The notes under the pieces are model-generated. The model did no database searches. It was given only the letters and a program-made list of their open reading frames with translations, and was not told the DNA's origin. A stretch of DNA of 9,540 nucleotides from NCBI GenBank assembly GCA_003220985.1, contig QHTY01000177.1, positions 19,359 through 28,898 of the forward strand, read 5' to 3'. Positions within the stretch are counted from its first letter, which is position 1. Every line of letters starts with the position of its first letter. A program made the position numbers and the translations under genes. Positions 1 through 7,495 of this stretch are shown piece by piece. Source of the stretch: Gemmatimonadota bacterium. Lineage in GTDB: Bacteria > Gemmatimonadota > Gemmatimonadetes > Gemmatimonadales > GWC2-71-9.

Positions 1-168
1 GAGCGCCGCCGTGATTTCGGGTCGCAAGACTTTAATCGCGACTTTGCGGCCGTGTTTCCTTTCTTCGGCAAGATAGACCGTTGCCATTCCCCCGCGACCG
101 AGCTCCCGCTCGATGATGTAGCGATCGCCGAGGGCGGCGGCCATCGAAGCCAGCTCCGGAGTACGCAC
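1..168 (-). CDS. Ser/Thr protein kinase, N-terminal part only (cut by window edge)
   Basis: Eukaryotic-type (Hanks/PknB-like) serine/threonine protein kinase, which would phosphorylate proteins in the cytoplasm. Only 56 residues are in the window. They contain the glycine-rich ATP loop (ELGRGGMATVYLA, about residues 22-34) and the ATP-anchoring lysine in VAIKVL (residues 43-48). The catalytic loop, activation segment and any C-terminal sensor lie outside. I chose the GTG at 168 because it gives a short helical lead before the AALGDRY segment, as I recall for relatives. An ATG at 144 is a real alternative, since GGAG at 154-157 sits nine bases before it. The gene follows the oxidoreductase by 30 bases in the same direction with no clear terminator, so it may be the last gene of the transporter operon. 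The kinase call is secure. The start and the operon link are inference. Confidence 0.88.
   Translation of the reverse strand, partial: MRTPELASMAAALGDRYIIERELGRGGMATVYLAEERKHGRKVAIKVLRPEITAAL
154..157 (-). promoter_or_regulatory. Possible ribosome binding site for the kinase ATG at 144
   Basis: GGAG on the minus strand, nine bases before the ATG at 144. It supports the shorter kinase start against the GTG at 168, which has no recognisable Shine-Dalgarno sequence. If the GTG is the true start, this motif is just coding sequence. Confidence 0.35.
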
Positions 169-198
169 GGAGCCCAAAGCTAACCCGAGTTGGGAGAG

Positions 199-1506
199 TC
201 AGGCTCCCCGCCAATTGCGGGCAATCGGTGTGTGTCCCGGCATCGCGACGGGCGCCACGGGCATCGGTCCTAAAGACAGGTCCGGCGGCACCAGCTCCTG
301 CTCCGAGGCGAGCAGCTCCTCCCACACGATCACCTGCCCGGTGTAGGCGGCCTCGCGCCCCATGATTGCCGTAAGCGTGGTCTCGGCCACTTGGCGGCCC
401 TCGTTGAGCGGCGTACGCCGGCGAATGCTCGCGATCAAGTCGGCGTGCTCCTGCACGTAGGGGTTCGGTTTGGGCATCTGAGGATCGAGCCGCCAGGGCG
501 CCGCTCCCTCGATCACCGAGTTCCCGTCGGAGGAACCGCGCGTCCCCACGAACCGCTCCCCCACATGGTGTGCCGTACCGTCGATCTGGCGGCACATGCT
601 GAGCACGTGCGCGCCGTTCGGGTATTCGAAGTCGACGGCGAAGTGGTCGTAGATGTGGCCGTAAGCGGGATCCGTGCGGCACTGCCGGCCGCCCACGCCC
701 ACTGCCCTCACCGGATGGGCACCGAGCGCCCAGTTCGCCACGTCGAGGTTGTGAATGTGCTGCTCCACGATGTGGTCGCCGGAGAGCCAGGTGAAGTAGA
801 GCCAGTTCCGGACTTGCCACTCGACATCGGACCATTCGGGCCGGCGCTGATGCATCCAGAGTCCGCCCTGGTTCCAGTAGACTTGGCCCGACACGACGTC
901 GCCGATCGCGCCGTCGTGAATGCGCTGCATCACGGCCTGATACCCGATGTCGTGACGACGCTGCGTCCCGGCTACGATCGCGAGACCCTGCTCCGCCGCA
1001 CGCTCGGACGTGGCGATGACGGAACGGACGCCCGCCGGATCCACGGCCACCGGCTTCTCCATGAAGACATGCTTGCCAGCCTCGATCGCGGCCGCGAGAT
1101 GTTGCGGGCGAAACGCGGGCGGCGTGGCGAGCAGGATGAGATCCACCTTGCTCGCGATCACCCTACGATAGGCGTCGAATCCCACGAAGCAGCGGGAGTC
1201 CTCCACGCGAATCTTCGGCTTGAGCGTGGCATCTTCAGTGATCATGCGGGCGAGGCTCTCGCGACACTTGGCGACATGGTCGGGGAACAGATCGCCGAGC
1301 GCGACAAGCTCGACATCCTCGGCGGCGGTGAGGCAGTCCTTGGCCGCGCCGGTGCCGCGGCCGCCGCAACCGATCAGGCCTATGCGGATCTTCTTGTCGG
1401 AGCCGGTGTCGACCGCCAGGTGGTGAGGCAGCGCCACGGCGGCAGTCGCGGCAGCCGTGGTCTCGAGGAATTCGCGACGGGTAAAATCACGGTGCTTGGT
1501 CGTCAT
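199..1506 (-). CDS. TAT-exported Gfo/Idh/MocA family oxidoreductase
   Basis: NAD(P)-dependent oxidoreductase of the Gfo/Idh/MocA family, 435 residues, probably acting on a sugar or sugar derivative in the periplasm. The N-terminus carries a twin-arginine signal (TRREFLETTAAATAAVALP, residues 9-27), so it would be exported folded with its cofactor. The Rossmann dinucleotide loop is GLIGCGGRG (43-51), followed by the family motif EKP (150-152) with the catalytic-lysine position K151. An HIVEQHIHNLD segment (245-255) supplies histidine and aspartate residues typical of the active site. Length is normal for the exported subgroup. I chose ATG 1506 because it places the RR motif at the usual distance. 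ATG 1518 adds four residues, and neither start has a strong Shine-Dalgarno sequence. It lies 23 bases after the barrel gene. Substrate is unknown. A GH109-like glycosidase using bound NAD is an alternative, as is a 3-keto-glycoside enzyme. Confidence 0.9.
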   Translation of the reverse strand: MTTKHRDFTRREFLETTAAATAAVALPHHLAVDTGSDKKIRIGLIGCGGRGTGAAKDCLTAAEDVELVALGDLFPDHVAKCRESLARMITEDATLKPKIRVEDSRCFVGFDAYRRVIASKVDLILLATPPAFRPQHLAAAIEAGKHVFMEKPVAVDPAGVRSVIATSERAAEQGLAIVAGTQRRHDIGYQAVMQRIHDGAIGDVVSGQVYWNQGGLWMHQRRPEWSDVEWQVRNWLYFTWLSGDHIVEQHIHNLDVANWALGAHPVRAVGVGGRQCRTDPAYGHIYDHFAVDFEYPNGAHVLSMCRQIDGTAHHVGERFVGTRGSSDGNSVIEGAAPWRLDPQMPKPNPYVQEHADLIASIRRRTPLNEGRQVAETTLTAIMGREAAYTGQVIVWEELLASEQELVPPDLSLGPMPVAPVAMPGHTPIARNWRGA

Positions 1507-1529
1507 GGCGGGTCTCATGGTCGGCAGGG

Positions 1530-2045
1530 CTAACGATTGAGCGGCACGCCGGCACCAACGTGGATCCCCCAGTTGCCGGCGTAGAAATTGAACGGACTCT
1601 GTGCGGACGTGTGGAACATCGCGTCGAGGTCCAGTCCGATCCGCAGCCATAGCTGCTGCGACGCACGATAGCGCACTCCCAGCAACCCGGAGATACCGTC
1701 GTCCGCCAGGTGATACGGCGCACCGTACCAGTTGTGCACAAGCCCGAAGCCCAGCAGCGCCTCGACCCGATCGCTCACTGGCCCTTCGTACGCCGCGCGA
1801 ACGTGCAGCGGGGTGTGGTCGGGTGACCGCGCGAGGTCTACCTCGATGGCAAAGGTTGGTCCCAGGTACAGCGCCACTCGCCCACCCACGGCAACGGCAT
1901 TATCCAAGCCGATGGCGTTGTCATAATTGACGTAGCGGCCGAAGGCGCCGATTTCGAGCGTGCCCCTCCCTTGCGCCGCCGCCGAGGCCGGCAGGGCGCA
2001 GCCGAGCAGTGCCGCGAGGGCCGTACAAATGAGTCGAGTCGTCAT
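1530..2045 (-). CDS. Small outer-membrane beta-barrel protein (predicted)
   Basis: A 171-residue exported protein, unrecognised at family level beyond resembling small OmpA/OmpW-type barrels. Residues 1-24 form a signal peptide (MTTRLICTALAALLGC then ALPASAAA) with likely type I cleavage near ASA/AAQ. The LLGC at 13-16 is only a loose lipobox match. The mature chain alternates polar and apolar residues in strand-length stretches rich in glycine and aromatics, for example GTLEIGAFGRYVNYD, VGGRVALYLGPTFAIEVDL, GLLGVRYRASQQLWLRIGL and WGIHVGAGVPL, consistent with about eight strands. No OmpA peptidoglycan-binding domain follows. The last residue is arginine rather than the aromatic residue common at barrel ends. 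It starts ten bases after the plug gene, with AGGAG overlapping that gene's stop. A role in the transporter complex is only inferred from position. Confidence 0.75.
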   Translation of the reverse strand: MTTRLICTALAALLGCALPASAAAQGRGTLEIGAFGRYVNYDNAIGLDNAVAVGGRVALYLGPTFAIEVDLARSPDHTPLHVRAAYEGPVSDRVEALLGFGLVHNWYGAPYHLADDGISGLLGVRYRASQQLWLRIGLDLDAMFHTSAQSPFNFYAGNWGIHVGAGVPLNR

Positions 2046-2051
2046 GAGGTT

Positions 2052-2056
2052 CTCCT
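2052..2056 (-). promoter_or_regulatory. Ribosome binding site of the small barrel gene, overlapping the preceding stop
   Basis: AGGAG on the minus strand, six bases before the ATG at 2045. It overlaps the TAG stop (2057-2055) of the plug-domain gene. This fixes the barrel start and suggests that ribosomes finishing the plug gene reload here. Confidence 0.7.
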
Positions 2057-2519
2057 AGGGTCCGCGCTTGGTGGTGATCACGATCACGCCGTTGGCACCG
2101 CGCGAGCCGTAAATCGCCGTGGATCCAGCGTCCTTGAGCACGTCGATGCGGGCGATGTCCTGCGGGACGAGCCCCGAGAGCGCGGCCCCGATGGAGCCTC
2201 GCACCGGCACGTCGTCGATCACGAGGAGCGGCTCATTATCCCCCTGGAGCGAGCGCTTTCCCCGGATGCGTAGCGAGACATCTCCGTTCGCTAGCCGGAT
2301 TACCGAGAGACCGGGCACGCGCCCTTCCAGCATGTCCACGACGCACGCGACGCGAGCGTCCCTCTCCTCGGGAGAGAGCGACGCGATCGAGCCCGTCACC
2401 TGCTCCGGCTCCTTAGTGCCGTAGCCGACGGAGACCTCGCCGCGGTCCGGGCTCGCGTGCTCCGACTGCGCCGAGCCGCCACAGCCGGCCAGCAGCAAAA
2501 GAGCAATGACGAATAACAT
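2055..2519 (-). CDS. Stand-alone TonB-plug-domain lipoprotein
   Basis: A 154-residue protein made of a lipoprotein signal and a single TonB-dependent-receptor plug domain, with no beta-barrel. Residues 1-13 (MLFVIALLLLAGC) are a hydrophobic signal ending in the lipobox LAGC, so Cys13 should be lipidated. The n-region has no Lys or Arg, which is unusual. After a short linker, VGYGT (31-35) begins a stretch parallel to residues 114-236 of the SusC protein in this operon. Shared elements in order are GYGT, GRVPG, LRIRG, LLVID, PQDI, VLKDA, AIYG.RGANGVI and ITTKRG, after which the protein ends. It starts three bases after the SusD stop, in the same frame, as TGA-AGA-ATG. The domain assignment is secure and export as a lipoprotein is likely. 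Function is unknown: it might bind TonB, SusC or SusD, or be an evolving remnant, although the frame is intact. Confidence 0.85.
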   Translation of the reverse strand: MLFVIALLLLAGCGGSAQSEHASPDRGEVSVGYGTKEPEQVTGSIASLSPEERDARVACVVDMLEGRVPGLSVIRLANGDVSLRIRGKRSLQGDNEPLLVIDDVPVRGSIGAALSGLVPQDIARIDVLKDAGSTAIYGSRGANGVIVITTKRGP

Positions 2520-2522
2520 TCT

Positions 2523-4298
2523 TCAGTAGCCCGGATTCTGTTTGAGCAAATTGTTCCGGTTCAGCTCATCCAGCCGAATCGGCATGAAGTACATCTTGTC
2601 ATTCCATGCCCGCTGCTGGACATCGTAGGTCTGGTAGCGGTAGTTCCTCCAGGTGCTGCGGTCGGTGGGGCTGTCCCCGTCGAGGTAGATGTTGATGCCC
2701 CCCGCATTCTTGCTGAATACTTGCGGCGCGATCATCCAACGGCGCACGTCAAAAAAGCGCTGTTCTTCAAATGCCATCTCGACGCGCCGCTCGTTGCGGG
2801 ACTCGTCGCGCAGGGTGGCCTGATCCAACCCGGAGAATTCCGGCATGCCGGCGCGCCGCCGAATCTGATTCAGGGCAGTCATTGCGTCACCCAGCTCATT
2901 CAGCTCGATCGACGCCTCGGCATAGTTCAGCACGATCTCCGCGTAGCGGAAGAAGATCCACGGCACCTGTTGGACGACGAACTGATGATCCACAGTGGGA
3001 TCGACGAACTTCCGGATGTAGTAGCCGGAGTAGCCACCGTTCCAGTCTTCGATCGGGCCCTCCCGGGTGTCGAGCCCCGCTGCGACCTTCGTCGTACCCG
3101 ACTCGACGTATGTGAGCGCGCGGAAGGTCTCGATCATATTGTTGGGTTCGAACTTCTGCGCGTCGGTTGGACGCGTTCTCCATGGTGCCCCGTCGTAGAG
3201 GATCGACGCGTAGAAGCGCGGGTCCCGGTTTGCGTATGGCTTCGCCGCATGCACCGGGTTGCTCCAGTCGAACTTCGAGCCGTCGGCCATGCGGTAATCG
3301 TCGATCAGGTTCTGGATCGGGGTGTTGCCGCCCCAGTTGTGATAGCCGTTCGGGCCGTTGAAGAGGCCGAAGGGGCCGCCGTCCGACCACCCTCGACTGG
3401 TCAGGAACTGGCGGCTCATGATCACTTCTTCGCTGGTTTGCTGGAGGAACAGGTCACCGTAGTTCTTCGCCGCCTCCTGCGCGTTCGCCGGAGCCGGGCG
3501 GAAGAGGCTATAGACACCGAGATCCATCACTGCCTTGGCGGCGTCCTTGGCGGCCCGCCACAGCGCCGTACGGTCCTGCGAGCCGGTGTAGCCGGTCTCC
3601 GGCTGGCCGCTCGGGTTCACGTTGTAGAGATCGCTCGCCGCGTAGAGGAGCACACGCGCTTTGAGCGCGAGCGCCGCCCCCTTTGTCGCCCGTCCCACAT
3701 CGGCTGCGCTGTACGACACCGGCAACAGGGCGGCGGCCGAGTCGGCGTTGGCGACGATGAAGTCGACCGTCTCCTTGAAGGTGTTCCGCGCGACCTTGTA
3801 GTCCTCATTCAAGCCGTAGACTTTGGTGATGAGCGGCACGCCGCCGTACATCCGCAGCAGGTTGTGATAGAAGTACGCGCGCAGGAAATACGCTTCTCCC
3901 TTCATGCGCTGCTTCCAGGCGGTGTCGAACGTGGTGGAGTCGATCCTTCTGAGGAATGTGTTCGCCTGCCTGATGCGGGTGTAGTTATCCGACCAGTCGA
4001 AGTGATTGAAACGGTTGTCGTCGAGGGCGCCCCGGTCGCTCGGCGTGATCCGCGCCTGAACGACTTTGTCCGTTTGATACACGTGAATGAAATGGGTCTC
4101 GTCGGCCATGGAGCTGAGCATGATCTCATAGAGCCCCTGCCCCATACCGCGATACATATCGTTCACGAAGGCTTGGGCCAGATTGGGGTCGGCGAAGACC
4201 GCGTCGTCCGACAGTTGATCCCTGGGGCTCACGTCCAGGATCCCGTTGCAGCCCGTCAGCCCGAGGACGAGCACCGCCGCGATGGTAGTGTGTCTCAT
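2523..4298 (-). CDS. SusD/RagB-family outer-membrane nutrient-binding lipoprotein
   Basis: SusD-like surface lipoprotein of 591 residues. In this family SusD caps the SusC barrel and captures oligosaccharides or other large nutrients. The signal peptide ends in a lipobox LTGC (14-17), and the mature protein begins CNGILDVSPRDQLSD, a classic SusD start. The N-terminal part has the family pattern with YRGMGQGLYEIM and KGEAYFLRAYFYHNLLRMYGGVPLI, a TPR-type helical region. The C-terminal RagB/SusD region includes FRYAEIVLNYAEASIEL, LNQIRRRAGMPEFSGL, ERRVEMAFEEQRFFDVRRW and the typical end YFMPIRLDELNRN followed by LLKQNPGY. Length is normal. The ATG at 4298 follows the SusC stop by 16 bases, with a weak GAGAG upstream. 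Pairing with the neighbouring SusC is nearly certain. The ligand cannot be read from sequence. Confidence 0.97.
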   Translation of the reverse strand: MRHTTIAAVLVLGLTGCNGILDVSPRDQLSDDAVFADPNLAQAFVNDMYRGMGQGLYEIMLSSMADETHFIHVYQTDKVVQARITPSDRGALDDNRFNHFDWSDNYTRIRQANTFLRRIDSTTFDTAWKQRMKGEAYFLRAYFYHNLLRMYGGVPLITKVYGLNEDYKVARNTFKETVDFIVANADSAAALLPVSYSAADVGRATKGAALALKARVLLYAASDLYNVNPSGQPETGYTGSQDRTALWRAAKDAAKAVMDLGVYSLFRPAPANAQEAAKNYGDLFLQQTSEEVIMSRQFLTSRGWSDGGPFGLFNGPNGYHNWGGNTPIQNLIDDYRMADGSKFDWSNPVHAAKPYANRDPRFYASILYDGAPWRTRPTDAQKFEPNNMIETFRALTYVESGTTKVAAGLDTREGPIEDWNGGYSGYYIRKFVDPTVDHQFVVQQVPWIFFRYAEIVLNYAEASIELNELGDAMTALNQIRRRAGMPEFSGLDQATLRDESRNERRVEMAFEEQRFFDVRRWMIAPQVFSKNAGGINIYLDGDSPTDRSTWRNYRYQTYDVQQRAWNDKMYFMPIRLDELNRNNLLKQNPGY

Positions 4299-4314
4299 GG
4301 TCTCGTGCTCTCTG

Positions 4315-7300
4315 TCAGAAGTTTACGGACGCACCGACATTGATGACGCGCTGCTGCGTGTAATAGGCTCCGTTCTGTGACCGTGCCTCGGGGTCCAGCA
4401 GCTTGAACTTGTCCCACGTCACCACGTTGAACCCGCTGGCGTAAAGCCGCAGGTCCCGAAGCCGCACGCTGGACGTCAAGCGGCTCGGCACGCGGTAGCC
4501 GATCTCGACCGTCTTCAGCCGGATGTAGGACGCGTCACGCAGGAAATAGGTGTTGTCGTTCGAGATCCAGTATTCCTCTTCCCGGTTGAACGCCCGGGGA
4601 TACCTGTCGGTCGGATGCTCGGGGGTCCAGCGATTGGCGGCGAATTCTTCGTAGTAGTTGCCGATGTCGCCCGATTGCGTGCGCCAGTACTGCACGGCGT
4701 CGAAGGCGCCCTGGAAGAACACGGCGACATCCACGCTCCTCAGCTGGGCGCCGAGCCTGAGGCCGACGGTGACAGTGGGATCACCGGTCTTGTTGATCCG
4801 GATGCGGTCGTTCGCCGTGATCTTCCCGTCCCCGTCGATGTCCGCGAAGATGATGTCTCCGGGGCGGGCGCCGGCCACGTGGGGGTAGGCGTCCACGGCG
4901 GCTTGATCCTTGAACACGCCGATCGCCTGGTAGTACAGGCCGCCGTTGGGGCATGCCTGCGTGCCCGGAATGCACATCCGGTAGCCGGTCGAACGCTGCC
5001 ACGCGGGTGCTCCCGGGGCTTCGTCCCAGAACTCCACTTTGTTCTGGGCATATCCGCCGTTGAACGTGACGTCGTAGGAGACGCCGCCGGAGAACTGCTG
5101 GCGCCAGGTGATCGAGCCGTCATAGCCCCAGCTCGCGACCCGGCCGATGTTCTCGCGGGGCAGAGGCAGTGCGGCCGTCTGGGGCACCGAGGCGTTCCGA
5201 TACCAGAGGATGTTGCTCCGCCGCTCGTGGAAGCGATCCGCCTCGAAGGAGAGCCGATTGTTGAGGAGGCGACCTTCGAGCCCGACGTCGACCTGATTCG
5301 CGACTTCCCAGGTGACGTTGGGGTTGGGGATACGCGTCTGATAGACGCTCTTCTGTTCCGTGCCGCCAAAGACGTACCCGCCGCCGAATCCGTACGTCGC
5401 CATATACTGCCACTCGTTGATCCGGTCATTCCCCGTGCGGCCCCACGAAGCGCGGAGCTTCAGCTCGTTGAACAGCGGCACCTTGTCGCGGAAGAAGGGC
5501 TCTTCCGAGATGCGCCACCCCGCCGAGACACCGGGGAAGAAGCCGAAACGCTTGCTCTCGGGGAAGATGTACGAGCCGTCGTAGCGCGCGACGAATTCGA
5601 AGAGGTACTTGTCGCGAAACGCGTAATTGAGACGCGTGAAGTAATTCTGCCGCGCTGCAATCCAGCCTGTGCCGCCGTTGGTCTTCTCCGGATCGCCGCC
5701 CGCAAACAGTTGATCGATCTGATCCGAGACGTAGCCCTTGCGGAAACCACTGAGGTCCGAGCTGTCCGCCTTCTGTCGCTCGACGCCGCCGAGGATGCCA
5801 ATCGCATGTGGCCCGAACTCGCGGCGGTACTCGCCGAGGAGATTCAGCAGGATCCCCGTTCCTCGCCTGTCGTACTGTTGGAGCTCCGGCGTGCTAAAGC
5901 CCCGCCGGGCGGGCTGGAGCACGACCTGGCCGGTCGCCTGGTAGGTGGTCCGGTCCAAGTCGTACAGCGTCCACGGAGTGCGCCACTGCTTTTCGCTCCG
6001 GAAGGACTGGTCGTAGGCCGCATTGGCCCGGAACGTCAGCCCGCGCACCCCGGGTACCTTCCAGTCGAACCCCAGGTTGCCCTGCAGGAAGTATCGCTGG
6101 TCCCTGTCGTATCCCGTCTGCTTCGTCGAAATGACGACTGGGTTATCGCCGTACTCGATATCGGGACCCGGCATCCCGTTCGGCCAGTACGCCGGGAGGT
6201 TCGGCTTGCCGCGCATGAGCATCCAGTAGATGGATCCCGCGCTGCGGTTCGGGAAGTTGCGATCCTCGAGACGCCCCGTCAGGTCGAAGCGCAGGGCGAG
6301 GTGGTCACTGACCTGGCCGTCAATGTTGCTCCGGAAGTTGTACTGGCCGTACCAGGTCGCGCTGTTCCGGTAATATCCGTCTTCCTTCTCGCCGCCTAGG
6401 GACAGGTAGTACCCAATCCGATCGCTGCTGCCGCGGAGGGCGGCGGATGCTCTGGTTTGCAGGGAGACGGGCTTGATGACCGCGGCGAACCAGTCGGTGT
6501 TGGGATAGAGCCACGGATCCGCGCCGTCCCGGTACTTCTGGATTTCGTCCGCCGAGTAGCGGGGTGTCCGGTTGCGGTACGTGTCGATCTCGTCGAGCAT
6601 CGTCATGTACGTCGCCGCATCCGCCATCTTCGGAATGCGCGTGGGCTGGTTGAAGCCTTGATTGAAGCTCGCGCTGAGCTGCGGCGGCTGCGGTGTGTCG
6701 CTGCGCCCGCGCTTCGTCGTGATCAGGATGACGCCATTGGCGGAGCGCGCGCCATAGATCGCGGCCGACGCGTCCTTCAGGACGCTGATGCTTTCGATAT
6801 CCTGCGGATCCAGTCGCTCCAGCCCGCCGGTACGATCAGCCACGCCATCGATGACCACCAGCGCGCTGTTATCATTCAGCGTGTGGTTGCCCCGGATCCG
6901 AATCGACGCCCCGTCGTACCCGGGCTCGCCGCTCGCGTTAACCGTGATCACACCCGGCAGCCGGCCGCTCAGCGTGTTGGACACGTTGGCGTTGGGCACC
7001 CCTTGAATGGCCTCGCCGGCGACCGCGCTGACTGCTCCGGTCAGGGTCGCCTTGGCCTGCGTGCCGTAGCCGATCGCAACGACCGGGTTGAGCTCTACCG
7101 CCTGCGGCTGCAGCTGAAAGCTCACTACGACCGTGTCCCCGCCTCGGACCACGACGTTCGCCTGCTGTCCGACTGCGTAGCCGATGACCTGGGCCCGCAC
7201 CACGTATGTGCCCGGAGGAACCTGCCCGATCGTGTAGCGACCGTCGCCACCGGTGGTGGCACTGTAGCGCGTGCCGGAGACCGTGACACGGGCGGCGGCT

Positions 7301-7413
7301 ACCGGACCACCGATCGTAAGGTCTGTTACGGTGCCGACGATTGTACCCGCCTCCTGAGCCCAGATGGACTGCAGGGGCACCAACGCTAGAAGGAAGACCA
7401 CAAGACGGTTCAT
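4315..7413 (-). CDS. SusC/RagA-family TonB-dependent outer-membrane transporter
   Basis: TonB-dependent importer of 1032 residues forming the outer-membrane channel for the SusD-bound ligand. Domains in order: signal peptide (1-20, MNRLVVFLLALVPLQSIWAQ), carboxypeptidase-regulatory-like beta-sandwich (about 22-105, GTIVGTVTDLTIGGPVAAA), a TonB-box-like segment running into VVAIGYGTQ (111-119), the plug (about 117-236, with SIRIRG, LVVIDGV, DPQDIESISVLKDA, NGVILITTKRG), then a barrel to residue 1032 ending VGASVNF with a terminal phenylalanine. An EF-hand-like loop, DIDGDGKITAND, lies at 858-869, as is common in SusC barrels. A close cysteine pair (C814, C821) may form a small disulfide loop. 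I chose ATG 7413 because GGAGG lies seven bases upstream. ATG 7419 and GTG 7431 overlap or precede that site. It is the first gene of the operon. Confidence 0.97.
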   Translation of the reverse strand: MNRLVVFLLALVPLQSIWAQEAGTIVGTVTDLTIGGPVAAARVTVSGTRYSATTGGDGRYTIGQVPPGTYVVRAQVIGYAVGQQANVVVRGGDTVVVSFQLQPQAVELNPVVAIGYGTQAKATLTGAVSAVAGEAIQGVPNANVSNTLSGRLPGVITVNASGEPGYDGASIRIRGNHTLNDNSALVVIDGVADRTGGLERLDPQDIESISVLKDASAAIYGARSANGVILITTKRGRSDTPQPPQLSASFNQGFNQPTRIPKMADAATYMTMLDEIDTYRNRTPRYSADEIQKYRDGADPWLYPNTDWFAAVIKPVSLQTRASAALRGSSDRIGYYLSLGGEKEDGYYRNSATWYGQYNFRSNIDGQVSDHLALRFDLTGRLEDRNFPNRSAGSIYWMLMRGKPNLPAYWPNGMPGPDIEYGDNPVVISTKQTGYDRDQRYFLQGNLGFDWKVPGVRGLTFRANAAYDQSFRSEKQWRTPWTLYDLDRTTYQATGQVVLQPARRGFSTPELQQYDRRGTGILLNLLGEYRREFGPHAIGILGGVERQKADSSDLSGFRKGYVSDQIDQLFAGGDPEKTNGGTGWIAARQNYFTRLNYAFRDKYLFEFVARYDGSYIFPESKRFGFFPGVSAGWRISEEPFFRDKVPLFNELKLRASWGRTGNDRINEWQYMATYGFGGGYVFGGTEQKSVYQTRIPNPNVTWEVANQVDVGLEGRLLNNRLSFEADRFHERRSNILWYRNASVPQTAALPLPRENIGRVASWGYDGSITWRQQFSGGVSYDVTFNGGYAQNKVEFWDEAPGAPAWQRSTGYRMCIPGTQACPNGGLYYQAIGVFKDQAAVDAYPHVAGARPGDIIFADIDGDGKITANDRIRINKTGDPTVTVGLRLGAQLRSVDVAVFFQGAFDAVQYWRTQSGDIGNYYEEFAANRWTPEHPTDRYPRAFNREEEYWISNDNTYFLRDASYIRLKTVEIGYRVPSRLTSSVRLRDLRLYASGFNVVTWDKFKLLDPEARSQNGAYYTQQRVINVGASVNF

Positions 7414-7420
7414 GGACATG

Positions 7421-7425
7421 CCTCC
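7421..7425 (-). promoter_or_regulatory. Ribosome binding site of the SusC-like gene
   Basis: GGAGG on the minus strand, seven bases before ATG 7413. It decides the start, because it is only one base from ATG 7419 and lies inside the coding sequence if GTG 7431 is used. Confidence 0.8.
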
Positions 7426-7495
7426 GGCCACGCGGGATGGCTACGACCTGGTGATGTCAATGGAGAGGTTGGCGGAGAGGAAAACGGAGGGGACA

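Noticed and set aside
199..1650. A longer N-terminus for the oxidoreductase, starting near 1650.
   Set aside because: It would overlap the barrel gene by 120 bases, and would bury the twin-arginine signal about 55 residues inside the protein.
4615..6399. A very long open frame on the plus strand opposite the SusC-like gene, and similar ones opposite the SusD-like gene (2721-4343) and the oxidoreductase (391-1533).
   Set aside because: Their products lack recognisable domains and are rich in Arg, Val, Glu and Asp as expected for the complement of GC-rich codons. The opposite strand carries clear full-length families with signal peptides.
7455..7460. A perfect TTGACA on the minus strand, as a -35 box for the SusC operon.
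   Set aside because: The expected -10 position (7437-7432) reads TCCCGC, and transcription from there would start at or inside the ribosome binding site.
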